Positions 8,660-17,506 of a stretch of 27,852 nucleotides of DNA are shown here, piece by piece. The stretch lies in the IMG/VR virus record IMGVR_UViG_3300017782_000155, positions 1 through 27,852 of that record. One strand, written 5' to 3'. The stretch is from a virus. How positions within the stretch are numbered: the stretch's first letter is position 1; every line of letters begins with the position of its first letter. The position numbers were made by a program, and so were the translations under genes. The notes under the pieces were generated by a model. The model was not told the origin of the DNA. It worked only from the letters and a program-made list of their open reading frames with translations, and ran no database searches.

Positions 8660-9913
8660 TTATTTAAGTGTTTTTACTAACTGAGATGATGATAATAATT
8701 TACCATTAAGTAATTTCTGCACAGCGGCTTGGTCAGTTAAATCTATAGACATTGCTGGGGTATCATTAGAAGGATTGCCGCTACTATTTAATGTAAATAC
8801 TTTATAACCATCTTTAAATTTCATTATTTTAAATCCGTAAGGTCTATTTCTTAAATTATTTATTTCTTCAACAACGTTGGCATAATTAACAATTTTTCCT
8901 TTACCACCTAATAGATTTTTTGTGTGTCTTTCATATAATGTATCTACATAAGTTTTAATAGTGTCAACATTTTTATTTTCATTATTTTTCCCCTTTTCTA
9001 AAGACTGTATTTTTAACTGATTACTTAAGTCTTCTGATCTACTAATACCTTTATTTATAATTGATGGTCCAAGTAGATTTTTGTAATATTGTTTTAAAGT
9101 GCCATCTCTTTGTTTTTCAAAATCTATCATTCCTTCTTTTGCAATTCCACCACCAATATAGTTAGTATTTGCGACATCTCCGTATTGACTATCACCTTGT
9201 ATTTTATTTTTATAAGTCCAATGGGCTGAAGGATGCGAAATTAATTCCGTATCAATGTTACTGTCTATTATTTGATTTATACGTTCTTGACTTAATTTTC
9301 CTCCTAAAGTTTTTTGCTCTGATTCAATCGCTTCTTCAATTCGTTTTCTTGTGTTTAGATATGTTTGAGAATATTCTGCTTCAGAACCAGTCACAGGTTC
9401 GTTCTTTTTCATTTCTGCCATTATAACAGAAAGCTTAACACCATTTAAGGTTGGGTCATTATCTTTATCTAAAGCATATTTAGGATTATCTTCAATAGAG
9501 TCTATATATTTCATCATCTCCGGGTTATCTAATTCAATTTGCCCGTTTTTAACTTTACCAACTAATTCAAAAAAGTCATTACCAAAGTCAGCATTTTTTT
9601 GAAGTTTTCTAAGCAGCATTGCTTGCTTAGTTTTACTTTTTTTATCAAAAAATTCAGACCCAACATCTCTAGTAACCATCTCTCTCATTAAATCTTGATA
9701 GCCATCACTTAAGTATTCATACTTTGCTAAATCTTGTTCTGTTGTTAAAACCCAATTAGCACTAGATGCATCTCTTCTTATTTCTTCTTTTTCTCTATCT
9801 TGTTTAACTTTTTCGATAGTACCCGCTACTTGTCCAAACCCTTGTTGGAAAGCTTTTACTCCTGCTGTCATATCTTCGACGATACCGTATTGCTGTGGAT
9901 TTCTATAACTCAT
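8660..9913 (-). CDS. Putative internal virion (ejection) protein
   Basis: This 417-residue protein is mostly helical and charged, without a signal peptide or clear membrane span. The N-terminus (MSYRNPQQYGIVEDMTAGVKAF) leads into a probable coiled region (GTIEKVKQDREKEEIRRD, about residues 31-50). The middle is Glu/Lys/Asn-rich, and the C-terminus has a short beta-like stretch (YGFKIMKFKDGYKVFTLNS). No enzyme motif is visible. It lies between a Gly/Ala-rich 280-aa protein and the giant 2103-aa protein with 6-10 base gaps, matching the three-gene ejection-protein block of podoviruses (small, medium, large). That position is the main reason for the call; sequence identity to a named family is not recognised. 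Confidence 0.65.
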   Translation of the reverse strand: MSYRNPQQYGIVEDMTAGVKAFQQGFGQVAGTIEKVKQDREKEEIRRDASSANWVLTTEQDLAKYEYLSDGYQDLMREMVTRDVGSEFFDKKSKTKQAMLLRKLQKNADFGNDFFELVGKVKNGQIELDNPEMMKYIDSIEDNPKYALDKDNDPTLNGVKLSVIMAEMKKNEPVTGSEAEYSQTYLNTRKRIEEAIESEQKTLGGKLSQERINQIIDSNIDTELISHPSAHWTYKNKIQGDSQYGDVANTNYIGGGIAKEGMIDFEKQRDGTLKQYYKNLLGPSIINKGISRSEDLSNQLKIQSLEKGKNNENKNVDTIKTYVDTLYERHTKNLLGGKGKIVNYANVVEEINNLRNRPYGFKIMKFKDGYKVFTLNSSGNPSNDTPAMSIDLTDQAAVQKLLNGKLLSSSQLVKTLK

Positions 9914-9923
9914 ATTTTATTAT

Positions 9924-10766
9924 TTAATTAGGGCTCTCATAACTAGCCGGGGAGTTTGTTAAATTTTGAAAAAAACTAAAATCATCATTTGATTTATAAT
10001 TATAACCATAATTTTGATTTGGCGTTGCACCTAAGGTATTATTGCCACCGCTGGCGTTATTGTTTCCCGACCCAAAATTGTACATTAAATTTTTACCAAA
10101 ACTTCCTTTACCGCCAAATAATCCGCCACCAATAATACCTGCAGCGCTACCTAAAGCGGATCCAAACATTGATCTAGCTTGGTTGCCATAACCCGCGGCT
10201 TGTTGTCTAGCCCCGCCAGCTTGAGCAGATAAACGATCTAATTGTATATTGTCCCTAGACTCTTGTGCCCTAAATTTAAAAGCTTCGCCTTGTGCTTGTG
10301 CGCCTTGTACCCTTGCTGCTTCGCTCATTCTTAATTGTTGCATTCTTTGTTCCCCTTGAGCTCTTAATCTTGCATTTTGTGCTTCTTGTTTTTCAATACC
10401 AGCAGCAATCCCAGATTTTGATCTTGCAGCGGCTTGTGCTAAAGCAGTAGCCCCACCTGCTCCAGCGCCCGTGGCTCTTAATGTATCCAAGGTAGTAGCT
10501 AAACTAATATCTGCTTCAGCTCCTTGTATTTCTGCAGCTTTTGTTGCTACTTGCAAATTAGTAAATGGATTTGTAATCATTCCACTTAAATCTTTAATGT
10601 TTTCGTAAGGATTTATAACCTGTTGTCTATTAGCTTCAAAAGAACGTATTTTAGCTTCAAACTCTGCCGCTTGTTGCCTAGCTTTTCTAGCTCTTTTTCT
10701 AGCCCCAAAACCCCCAAAGATATTACTTATAAGGCTTACACCGGTTCCTATTAATGCTAAACTCAT
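9924..10766 (-). CDS. Putative internal virion protein, Gly/Ala/Gln-rich
   Basis: This 280-residue protein has a hydrophobic N-terminus (MSLALIGTGVSLISNIFGGFG) followed by a basic cluster (ARKRARKARQQ). A long Ala/Gln/Arg helical stretch (about residues 75-195) comes next, then a Gly-rich hydrophobic segment (about 200-225, MFGSALGSAAGIIGGGLFGG). The tail is low-complexity Asn/Gly (about 230-260). This layout is like the small ejected core proteins of short-tailed phages, which contribute to a channel across the host envelope. It directly follows the tail nozzle gene and precedes two larger probable internal proteins. No catalytic motif is present. The role is inferred from composition and gene order; the membrane helices would be the feature to test. 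Confidence 0.7.
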   Translation of the reverse strand: MSLALIGTGVSLISNIFGGFGARKRARKARQQAAEFEAKIRSFEANRQQVINPYENIKDLSGMITNPFTNLQVATKAAEIQGAEADISLATTLDTLRATGAGAGGATALAQAAARSKSGIAAGIEKQEAQNARLRAQGEQRMQQLRMSEAARVQGAQAQGEAFKFRAQESRDNIQLDRLSAQAGGARQQAAGYGNQARSMFGSALGSAAGIIGGGLFGGKGSFGKNLMYNFGSGNNNASGGNNTLGATPNQNYGYNYKSNDDFSFFQNLTNSPASYESPN

Positions 10767-10775
10767 ACTTTTATT

Positions 10776-12020
10776 TTAATTTGATGATAATACCGTTTCA
10801 GATGAAACAGCAAATAATTCTTTTTTCGATGTCTCCGTAGTGTTTGTTTCAAACACAGATGATACATACATTCCTTTTATTCCTGACATAGCTTCTCCAA
10901 ATATTATTTCGTTTTCATCAATAGCTGAACTATTTTGTAAATAAGATAAATATTTGTTTTCTTTTTTATTAAAAGCCTGTAGGCCAGGTAAATCATAATC
11001 TAAAGCGTTGCTATAGGCGCTTATATCAAAAGCACTATCAGTGAAGTTAGCATCGTCTAAATCTGTTTTTATGTTATTGACTTTCCAGCCAGTTGTTCCT
11101 TCGTAAGATAAATTTTTAAATACTTTTACCGCCGAAGGAGTATTATTTAATATTACGTTTACTTTTGATGTATTGTTTACATTATAAAAGTTATTGTAAT
11201 TCGTTGTTTGATAATGTTTGTAAATATTTGGGCCATTAAATGTGTATAATACATTTTTTAATGTAAACCCTGCGTTAGGCTTATAAGTATAAAAACTTGT
11301 CCAACCTTTTGAGGATTCATCATACCCCAAAGTATAATATTCTGAATCGTTTTGAAGCGATAGTACATATTGATCTTTTACATTATCGTATATACCAACA
11401 ATTTTATTAGCTGTTTTTAAATTATCTTTAAACCAACTTCTCATACCATAATATGACACCTCAGTATGGCCATCTCTTGTTAATCTAATCACAACCCCTC
11501 TTTTTTTATCAGCAAAGTATTTCATTCCGCCTTTTATTGCAAAACTTTCAGGATTTGTACTAATTCCGTATCTTCCTAAAAAAGGTATTACTTGTCCAAT
11601 AACTACATTACTTAAGGATTTTATTGAGCTGCCTTCAGCGGTAAATACCGCGTCTTTATCTATTAATGCTCTGCTAATTTTATCTTCTTGTAATATTAAT
11701 AAATTAGTGTCTTCTGCGTGTAGCTTTTGTATACTACCTTGTGCACTATCAACAGCTTTAGTATTAGATTTTCCAATACTAAATTCATTTAATTTATTTA
11801 CACCTGTTTTAGAATTATAAATACCAGAATATATTAAAGCATTTTTTCTTCTTCTTTCTGCATAATTTTCATCAGTAGCAAAAGCTCTGGTGGCTAATTC
11901 CATAGACTGATTGTTAAACCCACCTTTTATTCTGGATTCTTCAATATGAAATTTTCTGCTTGCATGAGCGGGTTTTATAATAAAGGTATTAAAATATCCT
12001 ATTTCTTTTGCTATTCCCAT
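10776..12020 (-). CDS. Tail nozzle/stabilisation protein, C-terminal portion encoded as a separate gene
   Basis: This 414-residue protein is beta-rich. It contains GGFNNQSMELATRAFATDENY, then ALIYSGIYNSKTG, SIQKLHAEDTNLLILQEDK and RALIDKDAVFTAEG. From memory of related marine and crAss-like phages, these phrases occur in the second half of one very long tail stabilisation (muzzle/nozzle) protein whose first half matches the upstream 1081-aa gene. Here the two halves are separate genes in different frames, 34 bases apart, with stops in both frames between them. The start at 12020 follows an in-frame TAA two codons upstream, so it is a clean initiation site. It probably assembles with its partner to form the distal tail tube. 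Split status needs alignment to confirm. Confidence 0.72.
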   Translation of the reverse strand: MGIAKEIGYFNTFIIKPAHASRKFHIEESRIKGGFNNQSMELATRAFATDENYAERRRKNALIYSGIYNSKTGVNKLNEFSIGKSNTKAVDSAQGSIQKLHAEDTNLLILQEDKISRALIDKDAVFTAEGSSIKSLSNVVIGQVIPFLGRYGISTNPESFAIKGGMKYFADKKRGVVIRLTRDGHTEVSYYGMRSWFKDNLKTANKIVGIYDNVKDQYVLSLQNDSEYYTLGYDESSKGWTSFYTYKPNAGFTLKNVLYTFNGPNIYKHYQTTNYNNFYNVNNTSKVNVILNNTPSAVKVFKNLSYEGTTGWKVNNIKTDLDDANFTDSAFDISAYSNALDYDLPGLQAFNKKENKYLSYLQNSSAIDENEIIFGEAMSGIKGMYVSSVFETNTTETSKKELFAVSSETVLSSN

Positions 12021-12054
12021 GTTTTAAATATTACATGTTTTACCACATCTCTAA

Positions 12055-15000
12055 TTATGGCGTTCCTTGACATGATCTAGAATTATCTATTGATTGTACC
12101 ACGCCATTACTAGTCCTAACATCTGCGTATTTTCCTTGATCGTACTGCCCACCAATAGGTTGTGTTAATATAACACCAAAGAATGTAGAACTTAAGTTTG
12201 AATTTGTATATATTGTATCTCCCTGTTCTATAGCGCTAGGACCAGCTAATTGTGGTTTTGTTATATATAATGTTTGCGTTGATGGTTGACATAATCCTGG
12301 TACAGAAGATGCTACAAAATAACTAACTAAAGTTCCTGGCGTTATTGTTACATTTACAGTGTGTTCGTCAAATGAGGGTGCCGAACCAGTATGCCCAGCA
12401 TCTACAACTTTAATTTTTACGTTATAAACATTACCGACTGTGCTTACAGCCATATAGGTGTTTAACTTAAGTTGTCCCGGGCTTGGATTACCAGCATCTC
12501 CCGTGTTTGTAATTGTAAATAAATTACTGGATGTCACGTTTGCACCGCTTAATAACACTTCTTCTATGCTATACACTAGACCTAAATCATCCCTAGTAGT
12601 GTCCTTGCTTCCGTTTTCTGTTCCAGCCGCCGCGTTTAAAACAACACTACCTATAGTATAATGTAATGCGTTAGCTGCGCTTGCCAATGAATTTGAAAAT
12701 GTTGGCGCTGCGTTCGTTAATGTTATTACTAATGTGCCATTTAGTTGCTCCCCGTTACTATCTGTTACTGTTATTGATACATTATAAGACTCACCGCTGG
12801 TTCCATAATAAAACACAGGATTAATAACCCTAAGGTTACCTCCGTTTATATCAAAATTATTTTTTAAATCTGTATTTAAATCAGATTGTGCAAAAACATT
12901 ATTTAAAACAAAAGACAAACTAGACATTGCACCACCTGATGAATTTGTAGCGCCAAGTGCTCCTATAACTGTATTTGCAACTGCTCCCTCTGAAAATGTA
13001 GTTCCTGATATTGTTAATGTTGCTGGCCCACCAGTGTTGCCTAAGATTTGCGTATTTAATTCTGTTACTAATCCAGTTAAAGAAGTTTCATAATATATAT
13101 CCAACGCGGACTCTATCGGTTCTGTTTCAAATATTGATAAGCCTAAAGTACCTAAAAAGTTCAAAGGCTGTTGATTTTTAGGACTACTACTAACAGTAAT
13201 AGATTTCCCGTATCCATCTGGTAATTCAGCTAATAAAGGATTCTTGCTGTAATTATGAAAAACTAAATAAGTATGTCCTAATTCTTGTGCTGATCCAGTT
13301 GCTGTGGTATCAAACAATTCTAAACCATGATCCATTGCAGTACCTATACTTATCACGTCTACTTTACCTTCTTCAGAATTATATATAAAAGGATCTGAAT
13401 TTGTGCCCGCTGGAGTTAAAGCTCCATCTACTATTACAGGAAATAAAGCCGATTCGCTAGGGCTTGTAGTTTCTTCTATAATTCCGCCATCTGCAGGTTT
13501 TTTTGGAACTTTATTTATGTTGTCTCCGTGTAAAACTAACCAAGTTCTTTTATCTGTATCGCTAAAATATAAACTGGAATGAGCAGATTGTACGTTGGAG
13601 TTAGGGATATTATCTATAGCATGTGGAGCATATATATTATAATATTCTTGCTCTGTTTGTTTTACAACAGCTTTCCATGAATACCAGCCAAAAGGATTTG
13701 AATTTGAGTAAGCGTTTGGAATTATATCATTAAACTCAATTCTTAAAGCGTATCCAAGCCAATTAGCAGAATCTCCTGTATGTACAGGCACTCTTACTGA
13801 AGATTTATTAGCATCAGAAGGTAATATAACTGGGGATTGTCTTCCATATTTATCAGAAAGTACTAAACCTATTTGATAAGTACGCCTTGATTTAACAGAT
13901 TGATATGGGTATTGTATATTCCAAGTTCCAGTACTTATTCTGTTTGCATATCCCGCTTCAAAATTAATTGAAGGTAAATTATAATTTTCTTGAAAATTAC
14001 CATATATAAGTCGGCTTCCAGCAATTTCTTGTGCTTTAGCTTTTCTTGGTACGTTGTCAAAAACTCTCGTTAATTGATCTTCCGGTAAAGTTTTAAAAGG
14101 TAGTGTTAACTCATAATTATAAGTAAATAAACTACCTACAACGCCATAAGAAGCATTATTAGTAACATCATTATCTGTTAATGGTATTTCAGCAACTGCT
14201 TTAATTCCAGGGTTATCAGCTTCTTTATAAAGTATTTCAATTTTATTTATGCCATAATCAGAAGTTACATTACCAGATGGTAAATCAACTCTTAACTGAA
14301 CCCTCCCAACATCATTTATAAAAGAATCAACTTCTGTTGTTGATGCTGCAGATGCTATTTGCGCATCAGTTAAGCCATCCTCGTGGTATCCTGAATAAGC
14401 AGCATTATACATTTTGGGTATAAAGCATGTCTGCGTAAACGGCGATATAACGGAATATTCTCCATCCTCAAATTTATATCTATACGCAAATTTTATAAAT
14501 TCTTCCTCAATTCTATCTTCAGAATTTTTAAAAGCTAAGGTTACAGTAGCGCTAGCACTAGCTGGTTTTGTTAATGTTATTGTTAAACCATTACTGCTAA
14601 TGTTTTTAACGGAAGTGTCAGCGGGAATTCCAGATCCAGTAACAGCTTGTCCTATATAAATATTATTATTAACACTACCAGTATAAGTTATACTATCTGA
14701 GCCTGATGTTGTTGCAACCGATTGGGTTGTAGTCAACTTCTGTAATCCTGTTTGATTTAATGTAGGGTGTAAAATATTCGGAGCGTTATAGGGATAATAC
14801 TTGGCTACGCTAATTTTATCTTCAGAATTATAATAAGATGTGTTTTCTAAAGCTTTCGTTATATTTATTTTCCTAGGTTGGTTGTTGTTATCTGTCCAAA
14901 ATAACAAATCATCTATTATATTAACCCCAGTAATTAAATGACTACCACTAAAGTTTAAAAAATTTGATGCGTTATTTATTACAGTAGTTGGAGAAGAAGT

Positions 15001-15300
15001 GCTGTTTGTGTTATGATAATATATATTGTCAGCAACACCACCGCCACTGACAAAATAAAAAACTCTATTGCTACCGTCCACTTGTGACTCAGAATCAGCT
15101 ATATAACCTATAACTTCTCCGCTATTTATATTACCAATTTTGGAATTACCTTTTATATTTTGAACAACACCAATATCAGAGCCATCAGATTTAGTTATAT
15201 GGATGTTTTGTGCGTCTACGTATTCACCATTAGGTATTAAACGTGCATCGAGATCTTTATTCATTTTACCTTTTAAAAAGGTATTCTTGATTTCTGGCAT
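12055..15300 (-). CDS. Large tail nozzle/stabilisation protein with inserted beta domains
   Basis: This 1081-residue protein begins with a recognisable block: TFLKGKMNKDLDARLIPNGEY, then DAQNIHITKSDGSDIGVVQN. From memory this marks the stabilisation or muzzle protein of marine and crAss-like podoviruses. Residues 60-180 and 270-600 look like beta-propeller or barrel repeats. Residues about 190-257 read as an inserted small beta domain (GQAVTGSGIPADTSVKNISS). Residues 725-745 (ETEPIESALDIYYETSLTG) close the core. After these come two cadherin- or Ig-like repeats, about 757-864 and 865-988, with strands YNVSITVTDSNG and YNVKIKVVDAGH. The C-terminus holds two cysteines. The downstream 414-aa gene appears to supply the rest of the family protein. 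Virion location is confident; exact sub-position in the tail is inferred. Confidence 0.78.
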   Translation of the reverse strand: MPEIKNTFLKGKMNKDLDARLIPNGEYVDAQNIHITKSDGSDIGVVQNIKGNSKIGNINSGEVIGYIADSESQVDGSNRVFYFVSGGGVADNIYYHNTNSTSSPTTVINNASNFLNFSGSHLITGVNIIDDLLFWTDNNNQPRKINITKALENTSYYNSEDKISVAKYYPYNAPNILHPTLNQTGLQKLTTTQSVATTSGSDSITYTGSVNNNIYIGQAVTGSGIPADTSVKNISSNGLTITLTKPASASATVTLAFKNSEDRIEEEFIKFAYRYKFEDGEYSVISPFTQTCFIPKMYNAAYSGYHEDGLTDAQIASAASTTEVDSFINDVGRVQLRVDLPSGNVTSDYGINKIEILYKEADNPGIKAVAEIPLTDNDVTNNASYGVVGSLFTYNYELTLPFKTLPEDQLTRVFDNVPRKAKAQEIAGSRLIYGNFQENYNLPSINFEAGYANRISTGTWNIQYPYQSVKSRRTYQIGLVLSDKYGRQSPVILPSDANKSSVRVPVHTGDSANWLGYALRIEFNDIIPNAYSNSNPFGWYSWKAVVKQTEQEYYNIYAPHAIDNIPNSNVQSAHSSLYFSDTDKRTWLVLHGDNINKVPKKPADGGIIEETTSPSESALFPVIVDGALTPAGTNSDPFIYNSEEGKVDVISIGTAMDHGLELFDTTATGSAQELGHTYLVFHNYSKNPLLAELPDGYGKSITVSSSPKNQQPLNFLGTLGLSIFETEPIESALDIYYETSLTGLVTELNTQILGNTGGPATLTISGTTFSEGAVANTVIGALGATNSSGGAMSSLSFVLNNVFAQSDLNTDLKNNFDINGGNLRVINPVFYYGTSGESYNVSITVTDSNGEQLNGTLVITLTNAAPTFSNSLASAANALHYTIGSVVLNAAAGTENGSKDTTRDDLGLVYSIEEVLLSGANVTSSNLFTITNTGDAGNPSPGQLKLNTYMAVSTVGNVYNVKIKVVDAGHTGSAPSFDEHTVNVTITPGTLVSYFVASSVPGLCQPSTQTLYITKPQLAGPSAIEQGDTIYTNSNLSSTFFGVILTQPIGGQYDQGKYADVRTSNGVVQSIDNSRSCQGTP

Positions 15301-15303
15301 GTA

Positions 15304-16443
15304 TTAGTGTTTAATAAATTTTGATTTACCTCTCATTACTTGTTCTAGTTCAGCAATTTTAAGGCTTGATAATCTTAATTTAGCATTTCTTATTGCTGCT
15401 CTTTTTTCTTTTCTAAATCTATTTATAATGTATTCAGGAAAGTTTACTCTTGAACTAGCAATACCATATGTTATGTATTTATATATTGCGTCTTCTGCAA
15501 ATTTATGTATTTTCATTTCATCATCTGTGCCTAAACCATCTGATGTGTACTTTAATGTAACTATTTGACCAGCTAATTCACTTGAAAAGCTTATTTTGCC
15601 ATTTAATTCATCTATTATAAATACGCCGTTTTCTTGTGTAGTTTCTGGATTTGAACCTTTTCTACCACCATAAGAAGTTATTTTTTGTAATCCTATACTA
15701 GTATCATAACTAATATCTTCCTCAGCAAAGTTACCTGATATTTTTCTATTATCAAATGTTTTAAATCTATCATCCGTTACAGGCGTTCCAGTTAATAAAG
15801 AACCATCAACATCAAATAAATAATTATAATCATCATCTTGTAATATTGATTCTGATGGTTTAGATGTGTATCTAGCAGGATAAACGATGTGTTCAATACC
15901 TGTATCATCTATAAAAGATATTCTTACATAATGAATATAATCTTGGGGCATTGGTATAGATAAGCTTGTACCAACCTCAATTTCTTGTATTTTTTCTGTT
16001 CTAGCTATATCGTAACTAAATTCTTGTATACCTCTTTTTGTGTGAAATAATACATCTGATTTATTTACGCTAGATATTAATTTGCCATCACCAACAAAAG
16101 CAACCATATAGTTGTTTATAATATCATTTAAAGATATGTATCTATATCCTCCAAATTTATTTAATGAACCAGTTGGTTTAATTTCTATAATTTTACCAGC
16201 AAGCGGAGCGCCATTGTTTGCAAGAACATCTGCATTGCTTACATTACCCGAAAAGGTTACTGTTGGAGAGCTATAACTGTAATTATTTGTGTTTATTTCT
16301 TTGCCATCTACAAATACAACAACACTAGTGGGAATTGATTCAAAAGCGGCTGTAGTTAAAGTAAACCCTGTAGCTGAACCTGTACCAACAAATCCTTGTG
16401 ATTTATTGTAATACGATTGATTAGTTTGTGTTATTAATCCCAT
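15304..16443 (-). CDS. Neck/tail connector protein with an N-terminal inserted beta domain
   Basis: This 379-residue protein has a short conserved start (MGLITQTNQSYYNKSQ). An inserted beta-rich module follows (residues about 17-90, with FVGTGSATGFTLTTAAF and VVFVDGKEINTNNYSYS). The core resumes at FGGYRYISLNDIINNYMVAF and continues with LFHTKRGIQEFSYDIAR, SIPMPQDYIHYVRISFIDD and a helical basic C-terminus (RFRKEKRAAIRNAKLRLSS). The core resembles head-tail ring/connector proteins found beside the nozzle gene in marine podoviruses (from memory). It sits three bases upstream of the nozzle gene and follows another connector candidate. Function as an adaptor closing the filled head is likely but not proven from sequence alone. 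Confidence 0.72.
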   Translation of the reverse strand: MGLITQTNQSYYNKSQGFVGTGSATGFTLTTAAFESIPTSVVVFVDGKEINTNNYSYSSPTVTFSGNVSNADVLANNGAPLAGKIIEIKPTGSLNKFGGYRYISLNDIINNYMVAFVGDGKLISSVNKSDVLFHTKRGIQEFSYDIARTEKIQEIEVGTSLSIPMPQDYIHYVRISFIDDTGIEHIVYPARYTSKPSESILQDDDYNYLFDVDGSLLTGTPVTDDRFKTFDNRKISGNFAEEDISYDTSIGLQKITSYGGRKGSNPETTQENGVFIIDELNGKISFSSELAGQIVTLKYTSDGLGTDDEMKIHKFAEDAIYKYITYGIASSRVNFPEYIINRFRKEKRAAIRNAKLRLSSLKIAELEQVMRGKSKFIKH

Positions 16444-16448
16444 TTATT

Positions 16449-17447
16449 TTAGTTTTCTAATTGTATTATTTTATTTTCTTCTCCGCTTGCTACTTGAATA
16501 ACTGTTGGGTCTTTTATTATAATTCCAACATAACCTAATATTTTTATTACTAAATCAACTTCGTCAGATTCATGCAACTCAAAATCAGTTGATGATCCTG
16601 AAGCATATTCGTAAGACCCATTGGATGAGTTTTTTGAAAATCCCCAATAAGGATCAGCTGGTATTTTTATATAATCAAAGATAATGTTTTCACCAATTAA
16701 ACTAATCGGACTTATCTTAAAACCTTCATGGCCTCTATAATAAACAGGGTAAGTTTTAGTTGGGGCTGTTAATTTTGATGAATTAACATAAGTGTATTCT
16801 GATTTATCAAGCTCTTCAAAATTTATAGACCTGTTTAATCTTGATAAGTTCACTACGCGATACATATCTGAAGGTAGTATAAAATTTCCTGTAACTAAAT
16901 CAGTGCTTTCTATTGGGAACGTATAAGGATTATTTGCACCAGTCATTAATGCTTGAGCGATAGTTATTACATCTCCCGCAGTATAACCTGAACCAGGCTC
17001 TGTAACTGTTATTGACACAAAATTATTTGTAGTTGCTACAACAGTAACTTTTAAACCTGTGCCACTGCCGTTTGAAGTCGTAGCTAAGTTTGAATATGCG
17101 CCAGCCGTAACTTGTGTAGGAATACTAACACCCGTAGATGTTGTTCTGGTTCTTACATTTGTGCTAACTTTTATTCCGTTAACACCATACATTAGCAATT
17201 CAGCTTCTTTTGAAAAAATATCAATTTTTTCTTTTATATTCTTAGGAATATTTGCATAGCCATTGTTTGTTATATTAGCTTTTTCTTTATTTACAGCTTT
17301 ATTATAATCAAAAAATGCTCTTTCTAAAAGATCGAGCTGCACTTCTCTACCGATTCTATTAAATTGATCCGGTGTTAAAAAGCCTCTACCCTCTTTATTT
17401 ATTATTGAAAGTACGGTTCTATATACTTTATTTACTGATATTGCCAT
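16449..17447 (-). CDS. Head-tail connector (ring) protein with an inserted beta domain
   Basis: This 332-residue protein has a helical N-terminus (VNKVYRTVLSIINKEGRGFL then TPDQFNRIGREVQLDLLERA) typical of small adaptor proteins that dock on the portal. Residues about 115-172 are a low-complexity beta module with SNGSGTGLKVTVV and ITVTEPGSGYTAGDVITIA, a phrase widely seen as a repeated decoration in marine phage structural proteins. The core resumes at YTFPIESTDLVTGNFILPSD and ends with a helical LHESDEVDLVIKILGYVG. A hairpin lies just upstream (17469-17492). The gene order after the capsid and before the nozzle supports a neck ring role. Confidence 0.72.
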   Translation of the reverse strand: MAISVNKVYRTVLSIINKEGRGFLTPDQFNRIGREVQLDLLERAFFDYNKAVNKEKANITNNGYANIPKNIKEKIDIFSKEAELLMYGVNGIKVSTNVRTRTTSTGVSIPTQVTAGAYSNLATTSNGSGTGLKVTVVATTNNFVSITVTEPGSGYTAGDVITIAQALMTGANNPYTFPIESTDLVTGNFILPSDMYRVVNLSRLNRSINFEELDKSEYTYVNSSKLTAPTKTYPVYYRGHEGFKISPISLIGENIIFDYIKIPADPYWGFSKNSSNGSYEYASGSSTDFELHESDEVDLVIKILGYVGIIIKDPTVIQVASGEENKIIQLEN

Positions 17448-17468
17448 TTATATTTTTTTATATAATGA

Positions 17469-17492
17469 TTAAGCCGCTTATTTGCGGCCTAA
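17469..17492 (-). promoter_or_regulatory. Intergenic hairpin between the 261-aa and 332-aa genes
   Basis: On the minus-strand RNA the sequence UUAGGCCGC-AAAUAA-GCGGCUUAA folds into a nine-pair stem with a six-base loop. One pair is G-U, so the fold is better in the minus-strand RNA than in its complement, as expected for a functional element in this operon. The following bases are AU-rich but lack a solid U-run, so it is a weak terminator candidate and could instead be an RNA processing or stability element. Confidence 0.5.
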
Positions 17493-17506
17493 CCACTATA
17501 AGCATT

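Noticed and set aside
12021-12054. Programmed frameshift joining the 1081-aa and 414-aa tail genes
   Set aside because: There are stops in both frames between them, no slippery heptamer, and the second gene has its own ATG just after an in-frame TAA.
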